The notes under the pieces were generated by a model. The model ran no database searches. It was not told the DNA's origin and was given only the letters and a program-made list of their open reading frames with translations. DNA of 64,000 nt, taken from assembly GCF_024362205.1 (NCBI RefSeq), contig NZ_CP101462.1, positions 1,454,501 to 1,518,500 of the forward strand, written 5' to 3'. The position numbers and the translations under genes are program-made. Shown here in pieces: positions 1 through 8,389 of the stretch (the stretch's first letter is position 1; each line of letters opens with the position of its first letter). The DNA is from Exiguobacterium aurantiacum. GTDB lineage: Bacteria; Bacillota; Bacilli; Exiguobacteriales; Exiguobacteriaceae.

Positions 1-19
1 CCGCTACAATGGGTAAAGT

Positions 20-404
20 GACTATGAGGTCTGGGCAATCGCGGGACGCAAGTCTTGAGGAAAGTCCATGCTCGCACAGCCTGTGATGGCTGTAGTGATC
101 GTGCTACACGAAAAGATAAGTGTAGGCAACGCAAGTTGACGGCAGAAGAAGCACCTAAGTCCTCGGATATGGTGCAAGCTTCTTGAAAGTGCCACAGTGA
201 CGGAGTCTGATCGGAAACGTTCAGAGTGGAACGAGGTAAACCCCACGAGCGAGAAACCCAAACTATGGTAGGGGAACTTCCTGACTGGAACCGAACGGGA
301 CGGAAGGCGCCACTCGGCGCAGATAGATGATTGTCACTCCATCGTGCCAGGGAGACCGTTATGAGCACCGGAGTACAGAACATGGCTTACAGGGCAGCAT
401 AGTC
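20..404 (+). ncRNA. rnpB: RNase P RNA, Bacillus type B
   Basis: Catalytic RNA subunit of RNase P, which removes 5' leaders from precursor tRNAs. The sequence shows the universal core: GAGGAAAGTCCATGCTCGCA near 58-77, GAAAGTGCCACAGTGACG near 185-202, the GGTAAACCCC block near 234-243, GAGAAACCCAAA near 250-261 and AACATGGCTTACAG near 379-392. The P1 helix can be drawn between GACTATG (20-26) and CATAGTC (398-404), which sets the ends. Its place before a ypsC-like gene matches the Bacillus order gpsB-rnpB-ypsC. Ends are good to a few bases. Confidence 0.97.
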
Positions 405-421
405 TCTCATTTAACATTGAC

Positions 422-456
422 CAGGAGTTCAAGCAATCCTACTTGAGCTCCTTTTT
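422..456 (+). terminator. Terminator of rnpB
   Basis: AGGAGTTCAAG (423-433) pairs with CTTGAGCTCCT (442-452) and is followed by TTTTT. It ends the RNase P RNA transcript just before the ypsC-like gene. Confidence 0.85.
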
Positions 457-500
457 ACATGACCATTTTAGGAGTAACACTTATAGAAAGTAGGGATATT

Positions 501-1664
501 ATGGCAAAACGAAAACTAATTGCCACCGCGGCAATGGGCATCGAAGCGCTCGTCGCCAAAGAAGTGCGCGACCTCGGCTACACGTGTGAGGTCGAGAATG
601 GACGCGTCTATATTGACGCAGAGATGGAAGACATTCCGCGATTGAACCTGTGGCTCCGGACGGCAGACCGTGTCAAGCTCGTCGTCGCCGAGTTCAAAGC
701 GACGACGTTCACGGAACTGTTCGACGGTGTCGTCGAATTGCCTTGGACGGACCTCATGCCGTGGGACGCCCGATTCATCGTCGACGGCCGCTCGGTCAAG
801 TCGAAGCTGTTCTCGATCCGCGACTGTCAGAAAATCACGGAGAAGGCGATTGTCGACGCGATGCAACGCGGCTACGACAAGCCGGGCGAGTGGCTCCCGA
901 AGACGGGCGCCTACTATCCGATTGAAGTCGCCTTGTTGAAAGATGTGGCGACGATCACGATCGACACGTCAGGTGACGCGCTTCACCGTCGCGGCTACCG
1001 TGAGCTCCACTCACAGGCACCGCTCAAAGAGACGATGGCCGCGGCGATGATCCAGCTGACGAACTGGAAGCCGGACATGCCGTTCTATGACGTCTTTACC
1101 GGTTCAGGAACGCTCGCTATCGAGGCGGCGCTCATCGGCCGCAACATCGCGCCGGGTCTCAACCGTGAGTTCTGTTCACAAGACTGGCCGTGCGTACCGA
1201 AGAAAGCCTGGTATGATGCCATCAATGAAGCGAACGAGAAAGCCGAGTGGGACAAGCCGCTCAAAATCTACGGTATCGACCTCGACCCACGCATGGTCAA
1301 GCTCGCCAAGGATAATGCCGAGCTCGCCGACGTCCGTGACGCGATCACGTTCGTCCACAGTGACGCGGCTGCCTTGAAGCCGAAAGAAGAGTACGGCGTC
1401 ATCATCGGCAACCCGCCATACGGCGAACGGTTGCAGACCGAGGAAGAGATTATCGACCTGTACGAGCGAATCGGCCAGCAGTTCGCCAAGTATCCGGGCT
1501 ATAGCGTCTATATGTTGACGAGCTATGAGGACTTCGAGAAGGCGTACGGCCGTCCGGCAACGAAACGCCGCAAGCTGTACAACGGAAATATCGAGACACA
1601 GTACTACCAGTTCTTCGGTAAACGTCCGCCGAGACGTCCGCTCGAGTCGACAGAGACGAAATAA
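501..1664 (+). CDS. ypsC: Class I SAM-dependent RNA methyltransferase, YpsC/RlmL type
   Basis: Predicted 23S rRNA (guanine-N2) methyltransferase of the YpsC/RlmL group; cytoplasmic. The 387-residue protein has the expected length of Bacillus YpsC. The N-terminal part (about 40-150) fits a THUMP RNA-binding domain. The C-terminal part is a Rossmann methyltransferase with a SAM-binding YDVFTGSGTLAIEAA stretch near residue 200 and a NPPYGER catalytic motif near 305. The ATG at 501 is preferred over the ATG at 459 because MAKRKLIATAAMGIEA matches the usual N-terminus; its ribosome site is weak (GTAGGGA). It follows rnpB, a conserved Bacillus arrangement. The exact modified nucleotide is inferred from family only. 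Confidence 0.9.
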   Translation: MAKRKLIATAAMGIEALVAKEVRDLGYTCEVENGRVYIDAEMEDIPRLNLWLRTADRVKLVVAEFKATTFTELFDGVVELPWTDLMPWDARFIVDGRSVKSKLFSIRDCQKITEKAIVDAMQRGYDKPGEWLPKTGAYYPIEVALLKDVATITIDTSGDALHRRGYRELHSQAPLKETMAAAMIQLTNWKPDMPFYDVFTGSGTLAIEAALIGRNIAPGLNREFCSQDWPCVPKKAWYDAINEANEKAEWDKPLKIYGIDLDPRMVKLAKDNAELADVRDAITFVHSDAAALKPKEEYGVIIGNPPYGERLQTEEEIIDLYERIGQQFAKYPGYSVYMLTSYEDFEKAYGRPATKRRKLYNGNIETQYYQFFGKRPPRRPLESTETK

Positions 1665-1687
1665 GTCAATCAGCGCAACAATCAGTC

Positions 1688-1719
1688 CAAGGATCATAGA
1701 CATTCGTCTATGGTCCTTT
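1688..1719 (+). repeat. Copy 1 of a 32-bp terminator hairpin duplicated by IS insertion
   Basis: AAGGATCATAGAC and GTCTATGGTCCTT form a 13-bp stem around ATTC, followed by TT. This is the natural terminator of the ypsC-like gene. The same 32 bases recur at 3416-3447 immediately beyond the other end of the IS, so the hairpin serves as a long palindromic target-site duplication. Confidence 0.9.
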
Positions 1720-1730
1720 CAGATTGTAGA

Positions 1731-1768
1731 CAAAGTCACGTTTCAGGCGAACTGAAACGTGACTTTGT
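1731..1768. terminator. Strong hairpin at the left end of the IS
   Basis: CAAAGTCACGTTTCAG (1731-1746) pairs perfectly with CTGAAACGTGACTTTG around a 5- to 6-base loop. It lies after the transposase stop codon and next to the terminal repeat, so it probably ends the transposase transcript or blocks read-through from outside. The U-tract is poor in both directions. Confidence 0.6.
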
Positions 1769-1806
1769 CGTTTTCGGGCCTTGAGGCGCTCTGCCCGAGC
1801 CCCTTT

Positions 1807-3174
1807 TCAGGCGGGCTGGGCGTTCTTCCATGCCCAGCCCGCCATCTTCTTGAGATTGAGGGCAGCAAAAGTAAGCATCGCCTGCATTGAAACTTTTTCA
1901 AGTCCCCGATAACGGGTCCAACGCATGCCATGCTTCTCTTTTGCGTCCGCGAACACGCGCTCGACCGTCTGTTTACGACGGTCATAGATGTTGCGGTTCA
2001 ATTCCGTGTGGCGGAGGTCTTCGACCTCGTCCATATAGGGTTGCCAGAGGTGTCGCTCGATGATCCGCTGGTGCTTCTGGCTCTTCGTGCACTGCTCGAG
2101 CAGCGGGCAGTTCACACAAACCGCGGGATTCGAGACGTACTTGCGTTTCCCCTCGCGCATCGTCGTGCTGTACGTTAATAACTCGTTGTTTGGGCAGATG
2201 TAGACGTCATGGTGCTCGTCGTAGATGAAATCCTTGGTCTTGAAGGCGCCCTTCTTACCCTTCGGGCGGGTGTATGGGAAGACCGGCAGGATCCCACGGT
2301 CAATCAACAGCTTGGCAATGGCCGGATTTTTATAGGCGGAGTCGGCGGCGACGGCGAACGGTTGAATCAGGCGGTCGGAGACCTTGTCGAGCAGATTGGG
2401 GAACGCTACACTATCGTGCACGTTACCCGGTGTGACGATAGCACCGAGCACGAACCCATGGGCGTCGCTCGCCGCATGGACAGAGTAAGCGAACTGCTTC
2501 TCACGCTCACCTTTTACGTAATATCCACTCTCAGGGTCTGTCGTGCTGACCTTGATTTCCTTCGTCTCCTCCGCCTGATTCTTTTTTGGCCCTAAGGGCT
2601 TCTTTCCACTTTCTTCGCGGTCTCGCTCGACCTCGGCATCGAGTTGTTCCTGATAGTGTTTCACCTCTTGCCGGACGGTCTTCTTGACGAGCTTCCGCTT
2701 GTTTGCGTTCGCTTTGACGTGTGTCGAGTCTACGAATAGGACGGCGCGATCGATGAACCCTGCGTCCGCAGCCTGTTCAAGGATATGATAGAAGATGTCA
2801 TCGAATAAGCTCGTGTACTGGAACCGACGCACATAGTTCTTCCCGAACGTCGAGAAATGTGGCACCTTGTCCGTGAATCCGAACCCGAGAAACCAACGGT
2901 ATGCGACGTTCGTCTCGATCTCACGAATTGTCTGTCGCATGGATCGGATACCGAACAGGTACTGAAGGAAGGCCATCTTGATCAGAACGACAGGGTCGAC
3001 GCTTGGCCGGCCACGGTCCTCAGAATATAAGTCCTCCACGAGCGGATAGATGAACTCAAAGTCGATCACCGCCTCGATTTTTCGGACCAGATGGTCCGCT
3101 GGCACAAGCTCGTCGAGCGTGACCATCTCCAGTTGTGTCCGATTGGTTTCCGATTCTGTTGATTTCCTGATCAT
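1807..3174 (-). CDS. IS1182-family transposase
   Basis: DDE transposase of about 455 residues, the normal size for IS1182 members. Seen: an N-terminal DUF772-like region (RGRPSVDPVVLIKMAFLQYL), the first catalytic Asp in FVDSTHVKANANKR, a second in AADSAYKNPAIAKLL, and the Glu in RKQTVERVFADAKEKHG, followed by ALNLKKMAGW near the C-terminus. The ATG at 3174 is chosen because GGAGG lies 8 bases upstream; a TATAAT box lies at about 3213-3208. The frame stays open upstream to 3294 but without a ribosome site. No frameshift or stop is visible, so the enzyme may be active. Confidence 0.93.
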   Translation of the reverse strand: MIRKSTESETNRTQLEMVTLDELVPADHLVRKIEAVIDFEFIYPLVEDLYSEDRGRPSVDPVVLIKMAFLQYLFGIRSMRQTIREIETNVAYRWFLGFGFTDKVPHFSTFGKNYVRRFQYTSLFDDIFYHILEQAADAGFIDRAVLFVDSTHVKANANKRKLVKKTVRQEVKHYQEQLDAEVERDREESGKKPLGPKKNQAEETKEIKVSTTDPESGYYVKGEREKQFAYSVHAASDAHGFVLGAIVTPGNVHDSVAFPNLLDKVSDRLIQPFAVAADSAYKNPAIAKLLIDRGILPVFPYTRPKGKKGAFKTKDFIYDEHHDVYICPNNELLTYSTTMREGKRKYVSNPAVCVNCPLLEQCTKSQKHQRIIERHLWQPYMDEVEDLRHTELNRNIYDRRKQTVERVFADAKEKHGMRWTRYRGLEKVSMQAMLTFAALNLKKMAGWAWKNAQPA

Positions 3175-3260
3175 CCGATTCGCCTCCATAATTGTTTCTA
3201 TATCTCTCATTATAAAAAAGCGACGACGGTACGAAAAGAGGGATTGATGCGTGGGCCGAC

Positions 3261-3369
3261 TGCGGGCACGGCGAGACTTCCAGGGGATTAGCAAGCAAAG
3301 GGAGACCCAGCAGCGACAAAGTCGCGATGCGGCTCCCTGCTTGCCCCCAGAAAAGCGAGCTGTGCCCGG
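3261..3369. other. Long imperfect stem-loop inside the IS, upstream of its promoter
   Basis: GGGCAC near 3264 pairs with GTGCCC near 3362; GCAAGCAAAGGGAG pairs with CTCCCTGCTTGC; GCGAC-AAA-GTCGC forms the tip. The approximately 110-base structure sits between the right terminal repeat and the transposase -10 box. Sequence-level pairing is clear; its role is inferred. Confidence 0.55.
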
Positions 3370-3415
3370 TCGGGCAAATAAAAAAGACTGCAGACAATGT
3401 TTTGTCTACAGTCTG

Positions 3416-3447
3416 CAAGGATCATAGACATTCGTCTATGGTCCTTT
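3416..3447 (+). repeat. Copy 2 of the duplicated terminator hairpin
   Basis: Identical to 1688-1719 over 32 bases and followed by a longer T run (TTTTT), so this was probably the intact 3' side of the original ypsC terminator. Confidence 0.9.
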
Positions 3448-3504
3448 TTGGTTTGATGCTGTTTCGTTCAAAAGCGACAGTCAGACCTCATCATGACTCG
3501 ACAC

Positions 3505-3536
3505 AAAAAACGCTCTCCCTTTAGTCAGGGAGAGCG
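3505..3536 (-). terminator. Terminator of the nuclease gene
   Basis: On the minus strand CGCTCTCCCT (3536-3527) pairs with AGGGAGAGCG (3520-3511), followed by TTTTTT. It lies about 45 bases after the nuclease stop codon. Confidence 0.85.
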
Positions 3537-3581
3537 TGACGTCGATGATTTCATCATCTCGATATAAGTCGTGCCGACAGC

Positions 3582-4457
3582 TTATTCTCCGACCATCCCG
3601 TCGCCATCATTATCGCGCATATGGGGATAGAGCCAGTGATCGCTCGTGATCGGCATGGTGAACCCCGCGTCTTTCGCCTCTTTGATCGTCACTTGACCGT
3701 TCCCGTTCGTGTCGACGCTCGTGATGTCGCCTGTTTTCGAGGGGCTGGCTGAAACCGGTGCATGCTCGGTCAGTCCGAGTTCTTCGTTCACTTCGTCCGG
3801 GTTCACGTTGTCGAACGAATCGGTAATGACATTTCCTTTGACAGTGTATGTGTACTCATAGTGTGAAGGGATTTGTGTCTCGGTGTCCGGATAGGTGATG
3901 ATGGCCTCGAAATCGGTGGCCCCACCCGCACTCCGAATGACGCTCTCCATGTACGCCTGGTCGCCGTGACGGTTGAGCGTGCTGTCTTGCGGAGTGATGT
4001 TGAAGGCGTTCGAGACGCCGCCGAGCGAGTCGGCGATGACGTGGCCTTCGTCTAGCGAGCTGTGCTCGACGCCAGGAACTTTCGCCTCGTCTGAATAATA
4101 GCGACCGGAAGACGTGACGTCCTCGAGCTCATCATTTTGCAGGATGATCTCGTCGGCGATCACTTTGACGAGTTGCCCGTGCTCGTTCGTGAACGCCCAA
4201 TACTCGCGTTCCCCGTATCCGATATCGACGACGACATTGATATCGCGGTCGCCTGACAAATCCCCGCCCTCGACTTCAATCAAGTCATAGCCCGTGAAAC
4301 GATCATTCGTTTCGGCCTGTTCGGTGGGTTCGGTCTCCACGGTGACCTGTTCTTGAGGTTCCGTCTTCGACTCGGGATTCGGTTCTGTCTCGTTCGTGCA
4401 ACCAGCCAACAAAAGCATGACCAGCGGAAAGGCAAGATAAGTAAGATTGTTTTTCAT
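3582..4457 (-). CDS. Lipoprotein DNA/RNA non-specific endonuclease with C-terminal calcium-binding-like motif
   Basis: Predicted surface-anchored nuclease. The ATG at 4457 follows a GGAG ribosome site and begins a lipoprotein signal peptide ending in LLLAGC (Cys at about 19), then a Thr/Glu/Pro-rich linker. Residues about 45-220 match the DNA/RNA non-specific endonuclease (NucA/DNA-entry nuclease, Endonuclease_NS_2) family, with the catalytic region DEGHVIADSLGG and the NITPQDSTLNRHG stretch after it. The C-terminus has DTNGNGQVTIKEA, an EF-hand-like loop, and ends with DNDGDGMVGE, which resembles an Excalibur domain. Likely jobs are nutrient recovery from DNA or DNA processing at the cell surface. 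It converges on ypsC, with the IS between them. Confidence 0.82.
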   Translation of the reverse strand: MKNNLTYLAFPLVMLLLAGCTNETEPNPESKTEPQEQVTVETEPTEQAETNDRFTGYDLIEVEGGDLSGDRDINVVVDIGYGEREYWAFTNEHGQLVKVIADEIILQNDELEDVTSSGRYYSDEAKVPGVEHSSLDEGHVIADSLGGVSNAFNITPQDSTLNRHGDQAYMESVIRSAGGATDFEAIITYPDTETQIPSHYEYTYTVKGNVITDSFDNVNPDEVNEELGLTEHAPVSASPSKTGDITSVDTNGNGQVTIKEAKDAGFTMPITSDHWLYPHMRDNDGDGMVGE

Positions 4458-4747
4458 ACTACTACTCCTATGTCTTTGATGCATACTTATCCATTCTAGG
4501 AATCTTCGATCACATTTACAAGCAATCGGATTGGAAGCGATTTCGGTCGTGCTTGCGACCGACTAGCCAGATTTTGTCACAGATTGAGGGGGCGACGGAC
4601 CAGGAACGAATGGTACAATGGGGGGGACGAGTCGCAGACGGCTCGACGGATCAGGCTCCCGTGCGATTCGTGGCGCACACCCGAGGCGTTTCAATCGTTT
4701 CGTTTCAGGCTATACATACGTATACATCGCTTGAGAGGAGACGTGTC

Positions 4748-4930
4748 ATGCAGACATATACGATTGAATATGCGTTTCAAGATAAGGAACAGACAACACG
4801 AACGTGTGAAGTCGAGCTCGACCGAACGCCGAATTTAAAGGATAATGAGCAACTCGCCGACTTATATCAAATCGTGTCGGATGCGATTCGCAAGCCGATC
4901 ACGAGTTTTGAGATTCTTGCCGTCCATTAA
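4748..4930 (+). CDS. Small protein of unknown function (60 aa)
   Basis: ATG at 4748 follows GAGAGGAGACGTGTC, a good ribosome site; the longer open frame starting at 4553 has no ribosome site. The product (starts MQTYTIEYAFQ) is soluble and acidic, with no signal peptide, membrane segment or metal motif visible. It ends just before a terminator. I do not recognise a family. Confidence 0.6.
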   Translation: MQTYTIEYAFQDKEQTTRTCEVELDRTPNLKDNEQLADLYQIVSDAIRKPITSFEILAVH

Positions 4931-4941
4931 ATGACTCATCG

Positions 4942-4969
4942 GCCCCGGGCGCACGCCTCGGGGTTTTAT
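4942..4969 (+). terminator. Terminator after the 60-aa gene
   Basis: CCCCGGGCG (4943-4951) pairs with CGCCTCGGGG (4954-4963), one bulged base, followed by TTTTATT. Confidence 0.75.
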
Positions 4970-4998
4970 TCAGTCCATCAAAGAGGAGAGATGTCGAA

Positions 4999-5904
4999 AT
5001 GAAGATCGTGGTTGTTGGGTTAGGGGATGTCGCGAAGAAAGCATATTTACCGGTCTATGCCGGATTAGAAGGGGTGGACGTCTATCTCGTCTCGAGAGAT
5101 GAGGCGAAAGCGGGGCAACTCGTCGACAAATACCGATTCAGCGGCCATTACCGGTCGTTTCAAGACGTACCACTCGATGAGGTGGATGGCGTGTTGATCC
5201 ATTCGACGACTTCGGCACACGCTGAACAGGTCGCCTACGTGCTCGAGCGGGGCGTCCATGTGTTCATCGATAAGCCGGTCACGTTTTCGCTCGATGAGAC
5301 GGAGTCGCTCGTGCGACTCGCGGCAGACAATGGGGTCGAACTCGTCACCGGGTTCAATCGACGGTTCGCGACGGCGACGGCGGCCTTGAAGGAAGTCACG
5401 GACCAAAACTTCGTCCTCATCCAAAAGAACCGCACGTATCAGCCGGCGACGCTCCGCGAGTTCATCATCGAGGACTTCGTCCACGTCGTCGACACGCTCC
5501 GTTATTTGACGGGACTTGCGCCGGTCGAAGACTTGGCGGTGCGGACGCGCCACGAAGACGGGACGTTGAAGCAGTTGCAGATTCAATTCACGGCCGGTGG
5601 GGTCGAAGCGGTCGGGATCATGAACCGTGACAACGGTTGTACGGAAGAAGTGATGGAAGTGATGTCACCGCGGTTGAAGCGGGTGTCCCGCGACGTCGAG
5701 CGCGTGTATGACTTCACGCGCGACGGCATGCTCGAACGCGCCTTGAGTCCGTGGGAATCGAACCTTATGCGTCGCGGCTTCACGACGATGATCGATGCGT
5801 TCATCAAGTTGTTGAACGGGGAACCGAACGAATCGGTGCTCGCCGATGACAGCCTGACGACACATGCCCTTTGTGAGCACATATTAGAAGAGGCGTCGCG
5901 TTGA
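4999..5904 (+). CDS. Gfo/Idh/MocA family oxidoreductase
   Basis: NAD(P)-dependent oxidoreductase family that mostly acts on sugars, cyclitols and similar polyols. The N-terminal Rossmann fold begins MKIVVVGLGDVAKKAYLP (GxGxxA-like dinucleotide site at 7-12) and the conserved EKP-type motif appears as IDKPVTFSL near residue 91-99, with the lysine expected to be catalytic. The C-terminal alpha/beta domain is present but short; total length is 301 residues against 330-380 for many members. The ribosome site AAAGAGGAGAG is strong. It is followed closely by the AlsT gene, which gives no clear substrate hint. Confidence 0.85.
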   Translation: MKIVVVGLGDVAKKAYLPVYAGLEGVDVYLVSRDEAKAGQLVDKYRFSGHYRSFQDVPLDEVDGVLIHSTTSAHAEQVAYVLERGVHVFIDKPVTFSLDETESLVRLAADNGVELVTGFNRRFATATAALKEVTDQNFVLIQKNRTYQPATLREFIIEDFVHVVDTLRYLTGLAPVEDLAVRTRHEDGTLKQLQIQFTAGGVEAVGIMNRDNGCTEEVMEVMSPRLKRVSRDVERVYDFTRDGMLERALSPWESNLMRRGFTTMIDAFIKLLNGEPNESVLADDSLTTHALCEHILEEASR

Positions 5905-5963
5905 GCGTATCGTTTCCAAGGTTCCGGGAGCGGGTAAGAACTCCATAAAAGGAGGGGATGCGC

Positions 5964-7382
5964 ATGGATATTCGTGAGCTTGTCATGCAGGCGAATGATT
6001 TACTATGGACGTACGTACTTATTTTCGTTTTGATTGCCGGAGGGATCTATTTTACGATTCGGATGGGGTTCGTTCAGTTCCGGATGTTGCCCGAGATGTT
6101 CAAGCTGCTGTTTGTCAAAGGGCTCAAACATGAAAAGGGACAAGTGTCATCGTTCCAGGCGTTCGCCATCGGGACGGCGGCCCGGGTCGGTACCGGCAAT
6201 ATCGCCGGTGTCTCGACCGCGATCGCACTCGGGGGACCGGGTGCCGTGTTTTGGATGTGGCTCATCGCGTTGATCGGTTCGGCGTCAGCGTTCGTCGAGA
6301 GCACGCTCGCCCAAGTGTATAAAGTACATGACGGCAAGGCGTGGCGTGGCGGCCCGGCCTACTATATCGAACGGGCGCTCGGACAACGATGGCTCGGAAT
6401 CGTGTTCGCCATTTTGATCACGTTCGCCTTTGGATTCGCGTTCAACTCGGTCCAGGCCAATACGATCGCCTTGTCGGTCAATAACGTCTTCGACATTGAC
6501 ACGCTTTGGATCGGGATTATATTGGCGGTCGTGACGGGGATCGTCATCTTCGGCGGGATTCGCTCCATCTCGACGCTGTCAGGAATCATCGTACCAATCA
6601 TGGCCGGCGGTTATATTTTGCTCGCCTTGTGGGTCGTCTTGACGAATTTGGACGTCGTGCCGGCCGTATTCTCGGCCATTTTCTCAGAAGGGGTGCTCGG
6701 GTTCCGACAACTGCTCGGCGGAGCGGTCGGTGCGGCCGTCTTGCAAGGGATTCGCCGTGGCTTGTTCTCAAACGAGGCGGGGATGGGATCAGCTCCGAAC
6801 GCGGCAGCGACCGCCGAGGTCAGCCACCCGGTCAAACAAGGTCTCATTCAGTCACTCAGCGTCTTCGTCGACACGTTGTTCATCTGTACGGCGACAGCGA
6901 TGATCGTCTTAATCTCCGGTGTGCCGGGTTCTGAGGAATTCCAAGGCATCGAGCTCGCCCAAGAGGCGCTCTTGACCGAGATTGGTCCGGTCGCGACATC
7001 GCTCATGACGATCGCCATTTTGTTGTTCGCCTTCAGCTCGATCTTGGCGAACTACTACTACGGGGAGACGAACATCGAGTTCATCTCGGAACGGAAAGTG
7101 TATCTCATCATTTACCGGATTGCCGTCGTTGGGATGGTATTGTTCGGTTCAGTCCGTTCGGCAGGGTTAGTCTGGTCGATCGCCGATATCTTCATGGGTC
7201 TGATGGCACTCGTCAATATGTACGCCATCTTCCGCCTCAGTAAAGTCGCGAAGCTGTTGCTCGATGATTATGTGGCGCAGAAGCGAGCGGGGCGCGACCC
7301 GGTGTTCAACCGGGACGATGTTGAGTTGCCAGGTAAAGAGCACATCGAAGCATGGGAAGCGAAACGAGAGAACATCAGTTGA
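5964..7382 (+). CDS. alsT: Sodium/alanine symporter, AGCS family
   Basis: Membrane transporter importing alanine, glycine or glutamine with Na+. About 10-11 hydrophobic helices run through 472 residues, with the family signatures GTGNIAGVSTAIALGGPGAVFWMW near residues 70-95 and NEAGMGSAPNAAA near 270. The ATG at 5964 lies 7 bases after GGAGG; the in-frame ATG at 5958 touches the ribosome site and is less likely. A terminator follows (7388-7427). In Bacillus subtilis alsT lies next to parC; here it is about 40 kb away. Confidence 0.92.
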   Translation: MDIRELVMQANDLLWTYVLIFVLIAGGIYFTIRMGFVQFRMLPEMFKLLFVKGLKHEKGQVSSFQAFAIGTAARVGTGNIAGVSTAIALGGPGAVFWMWLIALIGSASAFVESTLAQVYKVHDGKAWRGGPAYYIERALGQRWLGIVFAILITFAFGFAFNSVQANTIALSVNNVFDIDTLWIGIILAVVTGIVIFGGIRSISTLSGIIVPIMAGGYILLALWVVLTNLDVVPAVFSAIFSEGVLGFRQLLGGAVGAAVLQGIRRGLFSNEAGMGSAPNAAATAEVSHPVKQGLIQSLSVFVDTLFICTATAMIVLISGVPGSEEFQGIELAQEALLTEIGPVATSLMTIAILLFAFSSILANYYYGETNIEFISERKVYLIIYRIAVVGMVLFGSVRSAGLVWSIADIFMGLMALVNMYAIFRLSKVAKLLLDDYVAQKRAGRDPVFNRDDVELPGKEHIEAWEAKRENIS

Positions 7383-7387
7383 ACGAG

Positions 7388-7427
7388 AGGCAAGAATTGA
7401 CGCGTGGCGCCATTCTTGCCTTTCCTT
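7388..7427 (+). terminator. Terminator after alsT
   Basis: AGGCAAGAAT (7388-7397) pairs with ATTCTTGCCT (7412-7421), followed by TTCCTT. Confidence 0.7.
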
Positions 7428-7488
7428 CTCAAACAAATTTATTTCAAATACCGAATTTATAGAATAAAAACAGAAAAGAGTGCACGAA

Positions 7489-8310
7489 ATGATACAACCT
7501 TTCATTCATACATTCAAACGATTTTTTGCCGAACGATTCTTCGACCAGGCCGCCATGTTGGCCTATTATTTCATCCTGTCGACGTTCCCGTTTCTATTGT
7601 TCGTTCTCGGCATCGTCGGATGGCTCCCATTCTCGAGCGGGGATGTCATCTCCGCACTCTCATTGGTCATGCCGGAGGCGAGCTATCGCTTGCTACAAGG
7701 GAACATCGAGGCCATCTTTGACGATTCAAGGCTGCGTCTCGCCTCGCTTAGCATCCTGCCAGCATTGTGGATCTCTTCGATGGCCGTACAATCACTCGTC
7801 CGGTCGTTGAACGACGCCTATCGACTGATTCGGAACAAGGCGTTCTGGCGCGGGGTGCTGCAAGACATTGCCGTCACGCTAGCGCTCATGTTCGTGCTGC
7901 CATTCTCGTTGCTCGTCCCTGTCATCGAGACGGCGCTAAGAGAGTTGGCGACCCATATCATCTTTATTGATGACATCGTCGCCCGCTATGCCCAGATTTG
8001 GTTTTATTTCCGTTGGGTGATTGGGACGCTCATCCTGTTCAGCGTCTTCTTGCTCGTCTATAAATGGTTGCCGAGCCATCGCGGCACATTCCGGGACAGT
8101 TGGGCCGGGGCGGCGTTCGCGACAATCGGCATCTTGACAGTTTCGAACGTATTCAGCTACTATTCACAGTATGCAAACTATGAACAGTTTTACGGTCAAC
8201 TCGGTGCCTTTATCATCTTGCTGATCTGGTTCTACTTGGCGGCTTCGGTCATCCTTCTCGGGGGATTGTTGAACGCCACGCTCATCGAACAAAAAGAAAT
8301 ATCCGGTTGA
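7489..8310 (+). CDS. YihY/BrkB family inner-membrane protein
   Basis: Integral membrane protein of the YihY/virulence-factor-BrkB family (formerly annotated, wrongly, as RNase BN). About six membrane helices; the conserved N-terminal block FDQAAMLAYYFILSTFPFLLF and the C-terminal YGQLGAFIILLIWFYLAASVILLGG are typical. Biochemical role is unknown; YihY-related proteins are discussed as lipid or envelope factors. The ATG at 7489 is preferred (AAAAGAG 8 bases upstream); a GTG at 7480 lies within that ribosome site. 273 residues is normal. Confidence 0.88.
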   Translation: MIQPFIHTFKRFFAERFFDQAAMLAYYFILSTFPFLLFVLGIVGWLPFSSGDVISALSLVMPEASYRLLQGNIEAIFDDSRLRLASLSILPALWISSMAVQSLVRSLNDAYRLIRNKAFWRGVLQDIAVTLALMFVLPFSLLVPVIETALRELATHIIFIDDIVARYAQIWFYFRWVIGTLILFSVFLLVYKWLPSHRGTFRDSWAGAAFATIGILTVSNVFSYYSQYANYEQFYGQLGAFIILLIWFYLAASVILLGGLLNATLIEQKEISG

Positions 8311-8389
8311 CGTGTAAATCGTTGTTATCAATCTTTGATTCAGGGAATGATACGGTTAAGATCACATCTTTTAATCGGAGGTGGGAAAC

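Larger units (their letters stand above)
1720..3415 (-). mobile_element. IS1182-family insertion sequence
   Basis: A complete 1,696-bp element carrying one DDE transposase gene. The left end CAGATTGTAGACAAA (from 1720) and the reverse complement of the right end CAGACTGTAGACAAA (ending 3415) are 15-bp terminal inverted repeats with one mismatch. It is flanked by perfect 32-bp direct repeats that are themselves a terminator hairpin. The family is recorded as using palindromic targets and making target duplications of variable length. Both termini carry further hairpins: 1731-1768 and about 3386-3414. The element looks intact. Confidence 0.92.
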
